A model generated the notes under the pieces. The model did no database searches. It was not told the DNA's origin and saw only the letters and a program-made list of their open reading frames with translations. Shown here in pieces: positions 53,825-62,112 of a DNA stretch of 64,000 nucleotides (position 1 is the stretch's first letter; every line of letters begins with the position of its first letter). This DNA comes from Gelidibacter gilvus. GTDB taxonomy: Bacteria; Bacteroidota; Bacteroidia; Flavobacteriales; Flavobacteriaceae. The stretch covers positions 300,983 to 364,982 of the forward strand of contig NZ_SDDZ01000004.1 in assembly GCF_004115975.1 (NCBI RefSeq). Reading direction: 5' to 3'. A program made the position numbers and the translations under genes.

Positions 53825-55043
53825 AAACTGGTTTAAGAATATTGGTCCTGGTCCTTTAGTTGCCGCAGCTTTTATAGGTCCTGGGACAGTAACTATTTGC
53901 ACTTTAGCGGGGGTCAACTTCGGATTTGCTTTGCTTTGGGCCATGGGCTTGTCCATCATAGCGACGGTAGTTCTTCAAGAAATGTCGGCGCGACTTGGGC
54001 TCATTAGTCAAAAGGGCCTTTCGGAAGTGATACGATCGGAAATTAAAAATCCGATTTTGAGAGGACTCACCATCCTCTTGATTCTCTCCGCAATTGTTAT
54101 TGGCAATGCAGCCTACGAAGCTGGAAATATTAGCGGCGGTGTTTTGGGAATGGAAACTATTTTCGGTAATCCTACGGTAGAGCTAGCAGGTTTTGATCTG
54201 AATGTGTTGAGTGTAGTTGTCGGAATTATTGCATTTTCAGTGCTTTATGTGGGGAATTACAAGGTTTTGGAGCGGATTTTAGTGACGTTGGTCATTTTGA
54301 TGAGTATTTCTTTTTTAGTGACCGCGATGATCACACAGCCGGATCTTTCGGCAATTTTCAACGGCCTATTTATCCCTCAAGTTTCCGAAGACAACCTACT
54401 CACTATTATTGGATTGATTGGAACCACAGTGGTGCCGTATAATTTGTTTCTACATGCCTCGCTGGTAAAAGAAAAGTGGCATCATGAATCCGATTTAAAA
54501 TATGCAAGAAAGGACACGATAATAGCTGTAGTTCTGGGTGGCATTGTGTCCATGTCGATCATTATTTCAGCGGCGGCCATTGACACACAAAACATTTCCA
54601 GTGCAGCCGATCTGGCTAAAGGCTTGGAACCTTTATTCGGGCGTTTTGCTAAATATTTCTTGGCGATTGGTCTCTTTGCAGCTGGGATTACAAGTGCCAT
54701 TACCGCACCGCTGGCCGCGGCTTATGTAGCGACCGGATGTTTAGGTTGGTCAACGAGCATGAAATCTAAACAGTTTAGAGCGGTTTGGATGTTTATTTTG
54801 GGGTTGGGAGTTTTGTTTTCTTCCATCGGCTTTAAGTCTATTGAAATCATCAAATTTGCACAAATCACCAATGGTTTATTGTTGCCGATTATCGCAGCAT
54901 TTTTATTGTGGGTGATGAATAAATCCAGTATTTTAGGAAAGTATAAGAATACCGTAATTCAAAATATCATTGGTTATATTATTGTAGGCGTTGCTGTGTT
55001 TTTGGGAGCAAAGAGTATATTGATGGTGTTTGGATTATTATAA
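53817..55043 (+). CDS. Nramp-fold transporter lacking canonical metal ligands
   Basis: A 408-residue inner-membrane transporter of the Nramp family with 11 predicted TM segments. Where canonical Nramps read DPGN in TM1, this one reads GPGT (residue 22 region), and the TM6 MPH reads VPY (in TTVVPYNLFLHASL). The Asp, Asn, Met and His that coordinate Mn2+/Fe2+ are thus missing, while the general LFLH backbone is kept. The start is GTG 53817, inside the last codons of the DUF2891 gene. It lies 126 nt before pxpABC, as the YcsG-type Nramp does beside ycsF-kipI-kipA in Bacillus. A role as a 5-oxoproline or organic-acid permease is inferred. Confidence 0.88.
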   Translation: MIKNWFKNIGPGPLVAAAFIGPGTVTICTLAGVNFGFALLWAMGLSIIATVVLQEMSARLGLISQKGLSEVIRSEIKNPILRGLTILLILSAIVIGNAAYEAGNISGGVLGMETIFGNPTVELAGFDLNVLSVVVGIIAFSVLYVGNYKVLERILVTLVILMSISFLVTAMITQPDLSAIFNGLFIPQVSEDNLLTIIGLIGTTVVPYNLFLHASLVKEKWHHESDLKYARKDTIIAVVLGGIVSMSIIISAAAIDTQNISSAADLAKGLEPLFGRFAKYFLAIGLFAAGITSAITAPLAAAYVATGCLGWSTSMKSKQFRAVWMFILGLGVLFSSIGFKSIEIIKFAQITNGLLLPIIAAFLLWVMNKSSILGKYKNTVIQNIIGYIIVGVAVFLGAKSILMVFGLL

Positions 55044-55169
55044 AATTTTCTCGCAGCAGGCGCAAAGGCGCAATGAATTGTAAATTTGTGTCTGAAAAAA
55101 TCAGCGTTAACCAGCAGTCTCAACCTTACTTGTCTACGGAAAGATAAATCTCAAAACTATTAGAAATAC

Positions 55170-55922
55170 ATGTCCAAAGAAAACCTCATAACATCCATAG
55201 ATATCAATGCCGATGTAGGCGAAGGTCTCAATAATGAAGCCCAGCTTATGCCGTTCTTATCCTCTTGCAATATTGCTTGTGGCGGCCATGCAGGAAATGA
55301 GAAAACGATGACATCCGTTGTGAAATTGGCCAAACAACACAAGGTCAAAATCGGAGCGCATCCATCATTTCCAGATAAAGAAAATTTCGGAAGACTTCAA
55401 ATGGACATTTCTCTTGAGGACTTGTTGACCTCCCTAAAAGCTCAAGTAAATGATCTCATCAAAGTTTTAAAAACTGAAAACGCAGTTTTGCATCATATCA
55501 AACCTCATGGTGCGCTCTATAATCTTGCAAACACAGATAAAACTTATGCTGAAGTGGTTGTTTTACTGATGAAGGACTATGACAAGTCCGTCAAATTATA
55601 TGCGCCATACGGTTCGATTATCGCTAAAATGGCAGAAAGGAATGGGATAACGGTTCTTTATGAGGTTTTCGCCGATAGGAATTATAATGACGATCTAACT
55701 TTGGTGTCAAGATCGCAGCCAAACGCACTTATCGAGGATGGAGCTGAATTAACTGAACATGTTCTTTATATGCTACAACATCAAAAAGTGAAGACCATCA
55801 ATGGTAGTGATAAAGACATTAAAGCAGACACGATATGTATTCATGGTGATCATCCCCAAGCTGAACAGCATTTGCAAATCCTGACAGCAGAATTAATTAA
55901 AAAAGGAATCCAGATTCTATAA
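55170..55922 (+). CDS. pxpA: 5-oxoprolinase subunit A (LamB/YcsF family)
   Basis: Part of the PxpABC enzyme that opens 5-oxo-L-proline to L-glutamate using ATP, a widespread house-cleaning activity. The 250-residue protein has IDINADVGEG (residues 9-18), SSCNIACGGHAGNEKTM, KIGAHPSFPD, VLHHIKPHGALYN and CIHGDHPQAEQ, all typical of the family. Starts at ATG 55170. It is followed 4 nt later by pxpB. Confidence 0.95.
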   Translation: MSKENLITSIDINADVGEGLNNEAQLMPFLSSCNIACGGHAGNEKTMTSVVKLAKQHKVKIGAHPSFPDKENFGRLQMDISLEDLLTSLKAQVNDLIKVLKTENAVLHHIKPHGALYNLANTDKTYAEVVVLLMKDYDKSVKLYAPYGSIIAKMAERNGITVLYEVFADRNYNDDLTLVSRSQPNALIEDGAELTEHVLYMLQHQKVKTINGSDKDIKADTICIHGDHPQAEQHLQILTAELIKKGIQIL

Positions 55923-55926
55923 AATT

Positions 55927-56661
55927 TTGAAGAGTTTTCAATTGACATATTCGCGATTTTCGGAGACCTCTATTTTAGTGGAGTGGCCACAATACATTGC
56001 ACCTGAAATCCTGAAGGATATATTATTATTCAAAAATTATTTATTAAAAAATGAAAGTGAATCAATTATTCAAATAACAAGCGCATATTGTTCTATTTTA
56101 ATTACTTATAAGTTTCAAATATCTAATATTGAAGCTAAAATTACGTCGTTAAAGTCTAATTATAATTCAAGACAGGATTTAGAAATACAAATCCAAAAAA
56201 CCTGGAAAATCCCCGTCTGTTATGATCTGAGTTTTGCTTTGGATTTGGAGGAGATGTCCATAGAAAAAAAACTGTTGATCCCAGAAATTATCCACTTGCA
56301 TTCCAAAACTATTTATAAAGTCTATTTCATAGGGTTTCTTCCGGGGTTTTTATACTTAGGAGGTTTGGATAAGAACTTGTTTATGCCACGAAAGAAAAGT
56401 CCACGGCAACATATTGAAAAGGGTGCGGTGGGCATTGGTGGCGAACAGACAGGAATTTATCCTAATGCAAGTCCAGGAGGTTGGAATATCATCGGAAATT
56501 CGCCCATTTCGTTTTTTAATCGCAAATCAGATTCCCCGTGTTTTGCAAGTGCTGGAGATAATGTTCAGTTTATCTCTGTCGATGTTGAAACCTATCGAGA
56601 AATTTTATCTCAAGTTGAAAATGGAACTTATAAAATAGAAAGTGAGGTACTTGATGGTTGA
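55927..56661 (+). CDS. pxpB: 5-oxoprolinase subunit B
   Basis: A 244-residue CT-C-D family (KipI-like) subunit of PxpABC. Seen: KIPVCYDLSFALDLEEM near residue 95, GFLPGFLYLGGLD (about residues 135-147), and the C-terminal GAVGIGGEQTGIYPNASPGGWNIIG signature (abridged here), the cyclophilin-like active region. Start is TTG 55927, 4 nt after pxpA. It overlaps pxpC by 8 nt. Confidence 0.93.
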   Translation: MKSFQLTYSRFSETSILVEWPQYIAPEILKDILLFKNYLLKNESESIIQITSAYCSILITYKFQISNIEAKITSLKSNYNSRQDLEIQIQKTWKIPVCYDLSFALDLEEMSIEKKLLIPEIIHLHSKTIYKVYFIGFLPGFLYLGGLDKNLFMPRKKSPRQHIEKGAVGIGGEQTGIYPNASPGGWNIIGNSPISFFNRKSDSPCFASAGDNVQFISVDVETYREILSQVENGTYKIESEVLDG

Positions 56662-57505
56662 AATCTTAAAAGCCGGACTGTATGACAGCATCCAAGATTT
56701 AGGGCGATTTGGCTATCAGGAATTTGGGGTTCCAATTTCTGGAGCTATGGATCATTATTCGGCAAAACTGGCCAACGCAGTTTTAGGAAATCAAGAAGAT
56801 GCTGCCTTGCTGGAGTTCACTTTGATTGCACCGAGACTTAAATTTCACAGTGATACTGCCATTTGTATCACAGGAATGGAAAGTCAAGCCCAAATCAATG
56901 AGAAACCCGTTGACAACAATGTGTACATTATCGTAAGAAAGAACGATATCCTTTCTTTTGGATCAAGAAAATTGGGTTGCAGAGGCTATGTGGCGGTATA
57001 TGGCGGATTTTTATCAGAAAAGGTCATGGAAAGTAGAAGTTTCTATAAATCCATAACTGAGCAACAACGTTTAATAACTGGCGATTTTATAAAAGTGTCG
57101 CAAGTTCCGATTCCTATTAAAAGGTCAAACGCCATTTTAAAAACGCCGCAAGCACATTTAGAATCCTTTGGGATTGAGGTTTTTAAAGGTGTTGATTTTG
57201 AAATACTTAATACTGATCATCAAAACAAGATATTTACTACAGAATTTACGATTTCAAAAGATAGCAATCGGATGGCCTATCAATTGGATGAGCGTTTTGA
57301 AAATTCATTGGAACCCATTATAACGGCGCCTGTTTCGCCAGGTACTGTGCAGCTGACGCCTTCAGGTCAATTGATGGTGCTGATGCGGGATTGTCAGACC
57401 ACTGGAGGCTATCCAAGAATATTGCAACTTTCCGAAATGGCCATAAACCGATTGTCCCAAAAAATCTCTGGACAAACATTTCGATTTGATGTTTTGACTG
57501 CTTAA
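56654..57505 (+). CDS. pxpC: 5-oxoprolinase subunit C
   Basis: A 283-residue CT-A-B family (KipA-like) subunit. Seen: VEILKAGLYDSIQDLGRFGYQEFG at the N terminus with GRFGYQ typical of PxpC, PISGAMDHYSAKLANAVLGN, and the C-terminal SPGTVQLTPSGQ and DCQTTGGYPRI. I choose ATG 56654; a frame from GTG 56642 would add four residues. The 8-nt overlap with pxpB shows translational coupling. No terminator is obvious after the stop. Confidence 0.94.
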   Translation: MVEILKAGLYDSIQDLGRFGYQEFGVPISGAMDHYSAKLANAVLGNQEDAALLEFTLIAPRLKFHSDTAICITGMESQAQINEKPVDNNVYIIVRKNDILSFGSRKLGCRGYVAVYGGFLSEKVMESRSFYKSITEQQRLITGDFIKVSQVPIPIKRSNAILKTPQAHLESFGIEVFKGVDFEILNTDHQNKIFTTEFTISKDSNRMAYQLDERFENSLEPIITAPVSPGTVQLTPSGQLMVLMRDCQTTGGYPRILQLSEMAINRLSQKISGQTFRFDVLTA

Positions 57506-57676
57506 TTTTTCGATAGAAATGACGTTTATAGGTTATTTGAGTTTCTTTGATATTGAAGTCTTCTCATGGTATTTTTTAGAATTTTAGAAGCCTGATTTAT
57601 TAATTTCATAAGTATTTTGCCAACTTATCTCTAAATTTTCTATAATTTCATTGCTTCAACTAAAAACCAACCCATT

Positions 57677-58180
57677 ATGAAAAACTTCGTCATGCTCATT
57701 TTTGGAATTATCATTGGCGCTTTTGCCATGTATTTCTATTGTAGCCAACCCAATGCAGAATCGAAGATTGCTGCGCCTAAAGGACTCATTTCTCCAAATC
57801 AAATTAAAGCTTTAGATCAAGCTTACAACCCAAGACATCAATTGATCAGTGATTCCCTAGTAAAAAGAGATGGTGGGGATAACCGATCGTCATGGTATGA
57901 ATTGAGCCAAGTCAGAAATTATCTTAATTATGCTGAAAATGAAGCTAAAGAATTAGGTTATACTATGGATGGCGTTCGCATTTATCTAGGTGCTCATCCT
58001 AATGAAAACGGAGAAGCGGGTTATACGACCCTATTTTTTGTTCCTACAGGCAAGCCTAATAAAGCCACGGCGTCACTGTTTAATTTTTCTATGCAAACAG
58101 GTGGAGGCGACATTCCTGGAGGAGGAGGATTGGATTTTGGAAATCACGGGTATCCACCTCGTGCGAACTATCCTCAATAG
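57677..58180 (+). CDS. unknown anchored protein (167 aa)
   Basis: A 167-residue protein with one N-terminal hydrophobic anchor (residues 4-24, LIFGIIIGAFAMYFY) and an outside-facing domain. The SWYELSQVRNYLNYAENEAKELGY and GVRIYLGAHPNENGE segments are helix-strand-like; the C terminus is Gly/Pro-rich. I recognise no named family. It starts at ATG 57677 and is 6 nt from the next gene, and all three genes (57677, 58187, 58918) run head to tail, so this is probably a sensory operon. Confidence 0.65.
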   Translation: MKNFVMLIFGIIIGAFAMYFYCSQPNAESKIAAPKGLISPNQIKALDQAYNPRHQLISDSLVKRDGGDNRSSWYELSQVRNYLNYAENEAKELGYTMDGVRIYLGAHPNENGEAGYTTLFFVPTGKPNKATASLFNFSMQTGGGDIPGGGGLDFGNHGYPPRANYPQ

Positions 58181-58186
58181 CGCTTA

Positions 58187-58900
58187 ATGTTGACGGATTT
58201 TTTAATAAATTATGGTGGTATTATCACCATTTTGTTCGAATTGCTAGCGGCTTTGGCAGGAAGTTATTATCTCAGAAAAGTAAATAATAGCTTGCTGAGG
58301 GTCTTTGTGTATTATTTGTGGCTCACAGTTGGTTTTGAAATTGTAGGAAGATACACCTATCTCATGGACTATGATTATGACTATGGCTGGTTTATTGCCA
58401 TCAAAAACAGTGTGTTTAGCAATAATACTTGGCTTTATAACATTTATGCCTATTTGGGCATTGGGTTCATAAGTATTTTTTATTATAACTTAATGACCAA
58501 TTTTAAAGCAAGGATTACTGTGTTGTCAACTCTGGGAGCTTTCAGTCTATTTTCAATCCTATATTTCACATTAACCGATGCTTTTTTTCAAACAACCTTG
58601 CCTTATCACTTCTTTATTAGTGTTTCTATTATTTGTTTGTATGTGTTGTTGTATTTCCTGCAATTGATCAACAGCGATAAAATTCTTGATTATTATAAAC
58701 TGCCTTCTTTTTATATAAGTATTACGTTGCTGCTTTGGTATCTTTGCATCATCCCATTATTTATTTTTGATGGCTATTTTAAATCCATTAACTCTGAATT
58801 TGTTAGGTTTAGGACGATACTCTTACTATTCATAAATATATGTACTTACTCAAGTTTCACTTTTGCTTTTTTATATCCACTGTACAGGAGAAGACGATAA
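58187..58900 (+). CDS. unknown polytopic membrane protein (237 aa)
   Basis: A 237-residue protein with about seven hydrophobic segments and a short hydrophilic C terminus, so an integral inner-membrane protein. No transporter or GPCR-like signature is visible. Acidic/aromatic loops (MDYDYDYGWF near residue 65) stand out. It abuts the unknown anchored gene and the histidine kinase gene on either side, and could be a membrane sensor partner for the kinase; this is inference from operon layout. Confidence 0.65.
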   Translation: MLTDFLINYGGIITILFELLAALAGSYYLRKVNNSLLRVFVYYLWLTVGFEIVGRYTYLMDYDYDYGWFIAIKNSVFSNNTWLYNIYAYLGIGFISIFYYNLMTNFKARITVLSTLGAFSLFSILYFTLTDAFFQTTLPYHFFISVSIICLYVLLYFLQLINSDKILDYYKLPSFYISITLLLWYLCIIPLFIFDGYFKSINSEFVRFRTILLLFINICTYSSFTFAFLYPLYRRRR

Positions 58901-58917
58901 ATAAGGAGGAATTCGCC

Positions 58918-59700
58918 TTGATTGGATATATGACTTTAGTGATTCTACTATTGTCTATTATGGTCATTACCTTTTTTATTGCCTTCCAAAAGCGAAAGAA
59001 CAAGTTGCTTTTAGAGAAAATAAAGCAACAGAAGGAATTTGAGGACACTGTAGCGAAAACTAGTGAGGAGATCCAGGAACAAACACTTAAATATTTAGGT
59101 CAGGAACTTCATGATAATATAGGTCAGTTGCTGTCACTAGCTAGCATGCAAATGGGAATGTTGGGGGTCAAGATTGGCGAGGATATAAAAGAACCATTCG
59201 TGGAGACACAAAAAATAATCAAGGAAAGCTTGAGTGAAATCAGAACTTTGTCAAAGTCTTTAAATACTGATGTGATACAAAATAGAGGGTTTGAGAAATC
59301 GATAAATGCGGAGATTTCGCGTCTTAACCGACTGAAATTGATTACCTCGGAATTTATTGTTATTGGGGATATTATACCGTTTGAGAATCATAAGGATGGC
59401 ATTATCTTATTCCGAATTTTACAGGAATTCATTTCAAATACCGTAAAACATTCAAGAGCTAAAACACTAAAAATTTCGTTGGATTCCACTCAAAATGACT
59501 TATTAATTATTAAAGCCACTGATGATGGGAATGGGTTTGTTTTAAATGACGTCAAGGATAGTTCTGGTTTGTTGAATATGAAGAATAGGGCAGAGCTTAC
59601 GGAATCAACCTTCAGCTTATTGTCTCAGCCCAATGATGGCACACAACTCGAGATTCATTATCCAATTACAAAGCGCAAGTTGAAAGTCAATGAACTATAA
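58918..59700 (+). CDS. NarL-type sensor histidine kinase (HisKA_3), no partner regulator in window
   Basis: Histidine kinase of the HisKA_3/HATPase_c type, with one N-terminal TM segment (VILLLSIMVITFFIAF) and a coiled linker. The phospho-His lies in the GQELHDNIGQLLSLASMQM segment; the ATPase part has QEFISNTVKHS (N box), ATDDGNGF (G1) and GLLNMKNRAE. The frame is open from 58840, but I choose TTG 58918 because AGGAGG lies 8 nt upstream, an unusual Shine-Dalgarno match in this genome; ATG 58930 is an alternative. The family normally pairs with a LuxR-type regulator, which is not found here. It is downstream of two unknown membrane genes in the same operon. Confidence 0.85.
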   Translation: MIGYMTLVILLLSIMVITFFIAFQKRKNKLLLEKIKQQKEFEDTVAKTSEEIQEQTLKYLGQELHDNIGQLLSLASMQMGMLGVKIGEDIKEPFVETQKIIKESLSEIRTLSKSLNTDVIQNRGFEKSINAEISRLNRLKLITSEFIVIGDIIPFENHKDGIILFRILQEFISNTVKHSRAKTLKISLDSTQNDLLIIKATDDGNGFVLNDVKDSSGLLNMKNRAELTESTFSLLSQPNDGTQLEIHYPITKRKLKVNEL

Positions 59701-59757
59701 TAAACTATTAAGTCTTTTTTCTTTCAGCAAAGCAGTCTATCATCATTCTTAAATACG

Positions 59758-60453
59758 TTAAAGGCAGGCATTCCAAAGTGGATCTTCAGGTAAAGGTGCT
59801 ACCACATGAATTTTCTCATTAGAAACGGGATGGATAAACGACAAGCCACGCGCGTGCAAACTGATGCTGGCGTCAGGATTGCTTCGGTCAAAACCATATT
59901 TTAAATCGCCTTTTATAGGACAGCCTATGCTTGAGAGTTGCGAACGAATTTGATGGTGCCGTCCAGTTTCCAATTGAATTTCCAATAAGTAATAATGATC
60001 TAATTTTTTCAGAATCTTATAATGAAGAATGGCTTTTTTTCCCTCGGAAATTTCTTTACTATGCGCTGTCGATTTGTTGTTTTTCGGATTCTTCTTTAAC
60101 CAATGGATGAGTGTATCTTCCGTTTTGGGAGGCATTTGTTTTACTAAAGCCCAATAGATTTTTTTAGCATCCTTCTCAGCAAATATTTTATTGAGCCGCG
60201 GTAAGGCTTTGCTTGTTTTGGCGAACACAATGACGCCTGTGGTTGGTCTATCCAATCGGTGTGCCACTCCTAAATACACATTTCCAGGCTTGTTGTATTT
60301 TTCCTTGATATAGGATTTAACCACTTCACTCAAGGGCTTGTCTCCAGTTTTGTCACCTTGTACAATATCACCCGCACGTTTGTTGACAATGATGATGTGA
60401 TTGTCTTCGTAAATAACTTGGAGATTATCTTTATTGGAGAGGATTTTTGACAC
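59758..60453 (-). CDS. RluA family pseudouridine synthase
   Basis: A 231-residue RNA pseudouridine synthase with the RluA catalytic motif HRLDRPTTGVIVFAKT (catalytic Asp near residue 69) and a C-terminal GRHHQIRSQLSSIGCPI. It lacks the N-terminal S4 RNA-binding domain, as do the short members of the family. Start is GTG 60451-60453; no ATG is in reach. Target RNA cannot be told from sequence. Confidence 0.92.
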   Translation of the reverse strand: MSKILSNKDNLQVIYEDNHIIIVNKRAGDIVQGDKTGDKPLSEVVKSYIKEKYNKPGNVYLGVAHRLDRPTTGVIVFAKTSKALPRLNKIFAEKDAKKIYWALVKQMPPKTEDTLIHWLKKNPKNNKSTAHSKEISEGKKAILHYKILKKLDHYYLLEIQLETGRHHQIRSQLSSIGCPIKGDLKYGFDRSNPDASISLHARGLSFIHPVSNEKIHVVAPLPEDPLWNACL

Positions 60454-60690
60454 GGATTATTTTTTTGACACTAATTTCATTAATTGGCACGAACGATTAA
60501 GCAGCAATGGAACGCTGACGACGCTGATCTTTTATGACCTGCCTGCCGACAGGCAGGTTTGCACTGATTTTCTTTGAGCACTAATTATCCTTTTAAATTT
60601 TACTCACTGATAACTGCCTGCCCGTCCGCCTGCCCGTCCGTAGCTTTAGTGAAGGCGGGTAGCTTTTGCGAAGGCGGGAACACGGCCAAC
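60454..60690. repeat. composite word-repeat spacer
   Basis: The palindrome ACCTGCCTG-N4-CAGGCAGGT (60537-60558) is followed by GCCTGCCCGTCC twice in tandem (60616-60639) and two overlapping 20-mers GTAGCTTTAGTGAAGGCGGG and GTAGCTTTTGCGAAGGCGGG (60640-60659, 60659-60678). The reverse complement of part of this composite occurs at 25602-25636. No gene is seen. Confidence 0.75.
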
Positions 60691-60784
60691 GGTGAACTGC
60701 CAATCCTTTAATTATTTTACAAAAAAATCTATAATCGTTTTAACAAATTATGCGACTGCGTCTGATATATAGAATTGTAAAAAT

Positions 60785-60862
60785 AACAAATAGTTTATTG
60801 AAGCTCGTTTCATTATAATAAATTTTCACAAAGTGTGATTTCTATAATGTTAACTATTTGTT
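60785..60862. repeat. 11-bp inverted repeat in the AT-rich leader
   Basis: AACAAATAGTT (60785-60795) and AACTATTTGTT (60852-60862) are exact reverse complements separated by 56 nt, with a smaller palindrome TCACAAAGTGTGA inside. It lies upstream of the broken peptide gene and could be its control region. Confidence 0.5.
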
Positions 60863-60951
60863 AAAGAGATTCCTAATTGTTTGACTTGTATATATATAGA
60901 TTGCAAGTAATATAACTATTTTGTCTATTTTAGCTTATAAAACAAAGAATT

Positions 60952-61204
60952 ATGAAAAAAATAATATTTGCATTTATTTGCACATTGGGAATTTTCTAAT
61001 TTACTTCTAGTGAAAATTTGAAAAGTGACATGGTAAAAGGATGTAATTAGTCCTATACAATAAACGGCGGTCCTAATTGTGCGGCTAACGGCACTACACA
61101 TGGTTGGTGTAGTAGAGGCCGAGTTTAATGAATTTGCGAATGATGTGTTTGAGAATTCGCCAGGGTGTACAAGACCAAATATAATAAGACCTATAGAAGA
61201 CTAA
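60952..61204 (+). pseudogene. decayed secreted cysteine-rich peptide gene
   Basis: ATG 60952 starts an MKKIIFAFICTLGIF leader, then TAA (60997-60999), SSENLKSDMVKGCN, TAG (61048-61050), SYTINGGPNCAANGTTHGWC, and a +1 shift at 61126 into NEFANDVFENSPGC..EDstop (61202-61204). Ignoring the two stops and the shift, it would be a secreted peptide of about 80 residues with four Cys after the leader. The two stops differ by one base from TCA/TTA-type and TGG codons. It sits upstream of a GLPGLI gene. No family match is claimed. Confidence 0.7.
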
Positions 61205-61253
61205 GCTTAACAATTGATTATAGACAAAATAGTTTTTAATTTAATACGATAAT

Positions 61254-62112
61254 ATGAGCAAAATTTTCTTATATATTTTTTTATTCTCTTCAATTTGTTA
61301 TTCTCAGGAGAATAAGGACTTGAGCCTGGTAACTTATACATTTGAAGTGAATTTATATAATTATACCGATGGAATACCCTATAAATCAAGGTTGTTTTAT
61401 AATGATAGCACAAGTCTTTTTATTTATAACAATATGTACATTGAAGGAGTTACAGGTTTTTTAAAAAAAAGTTGGAGATAGGACTGGGAGAGTAACAGGA
61501 GTACAATTTTTCAGGGACTTTGATGAAGTTGGAAATAAGTTTTATTTGAATTTCAATACTAAGGAATTAACTTCTCGGGAACTTTTAAATTCAAAATACG
61601 AAGTGACGGTTAAAGAAAAGGATATTGATTTTAATTGGCAAATTACAAATGAGACAAAAAATATAGGTAAATTCATTTGTTATAAAGCAACTACAAAAAA
61701 TTTTAGGGGACGTAATTATGAGGCTTGGTTTACCTATGAAATACCTGTGCCAGCAGGCCCATGGAAATTCCATGGATTGCCAGGTTTAATATTGGAGATA
61801 CATGATGATAAGGACTTAATAAATATTACCTTTTCCAGTATACAAGAACATGCCGACAAAAAAGTAGATTATTCTCTACCAAACGCTAAAGAAGTTTTGA
61901 CATTGGAAGAGTATCTAAATGAAAGTTTTAGATTATATATTAGTTATGTTGAAAATCAAATGGCGATGATTGCCACAGGTCAGATGAGACAATCTAATCC
62001 TCTAGCTTATAATAACTTTGAATACACTACAGAACAAATAAAGTGGCTTAATCAATACAATGAGATTGAATATGGTAATTATGAGAAATCAATTAAAGAA
62101 AAAAAGGATTAA
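61254..62112 (+). pseudogene. GLPGLI family protein, frameshifted
   Basis: The GLPGLI family (named for its motif) is an exported Bacteroidota family of unknown function. The N-terminal frame (61254, signal peptide ending YSQ) reads to a stop at 61479-61481; a shift inside A8 (61463-61470) joins it to a second frame that runs to 62112 and contains GPWKFHGLPGLILEIHD. Joined length would be about 285, normal for the family. Slippage in A8 might restore some protein, but Bacteroidota homologues usually have no frameshift. Next to a TonB-type receptor gene. Confidence 0.8.

Noticed and set aside
56642..56653. GTG start for pxpC
   Set aside because: ATG four codons later gives the standard MVEILKAG-type N terminus.
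61254..61481. The 75-codon N-terminal GLPGLI frame as an independent gene
   Set aside because: It ends at a homopolymer shift and the remainder of the domain continues in the next frame.
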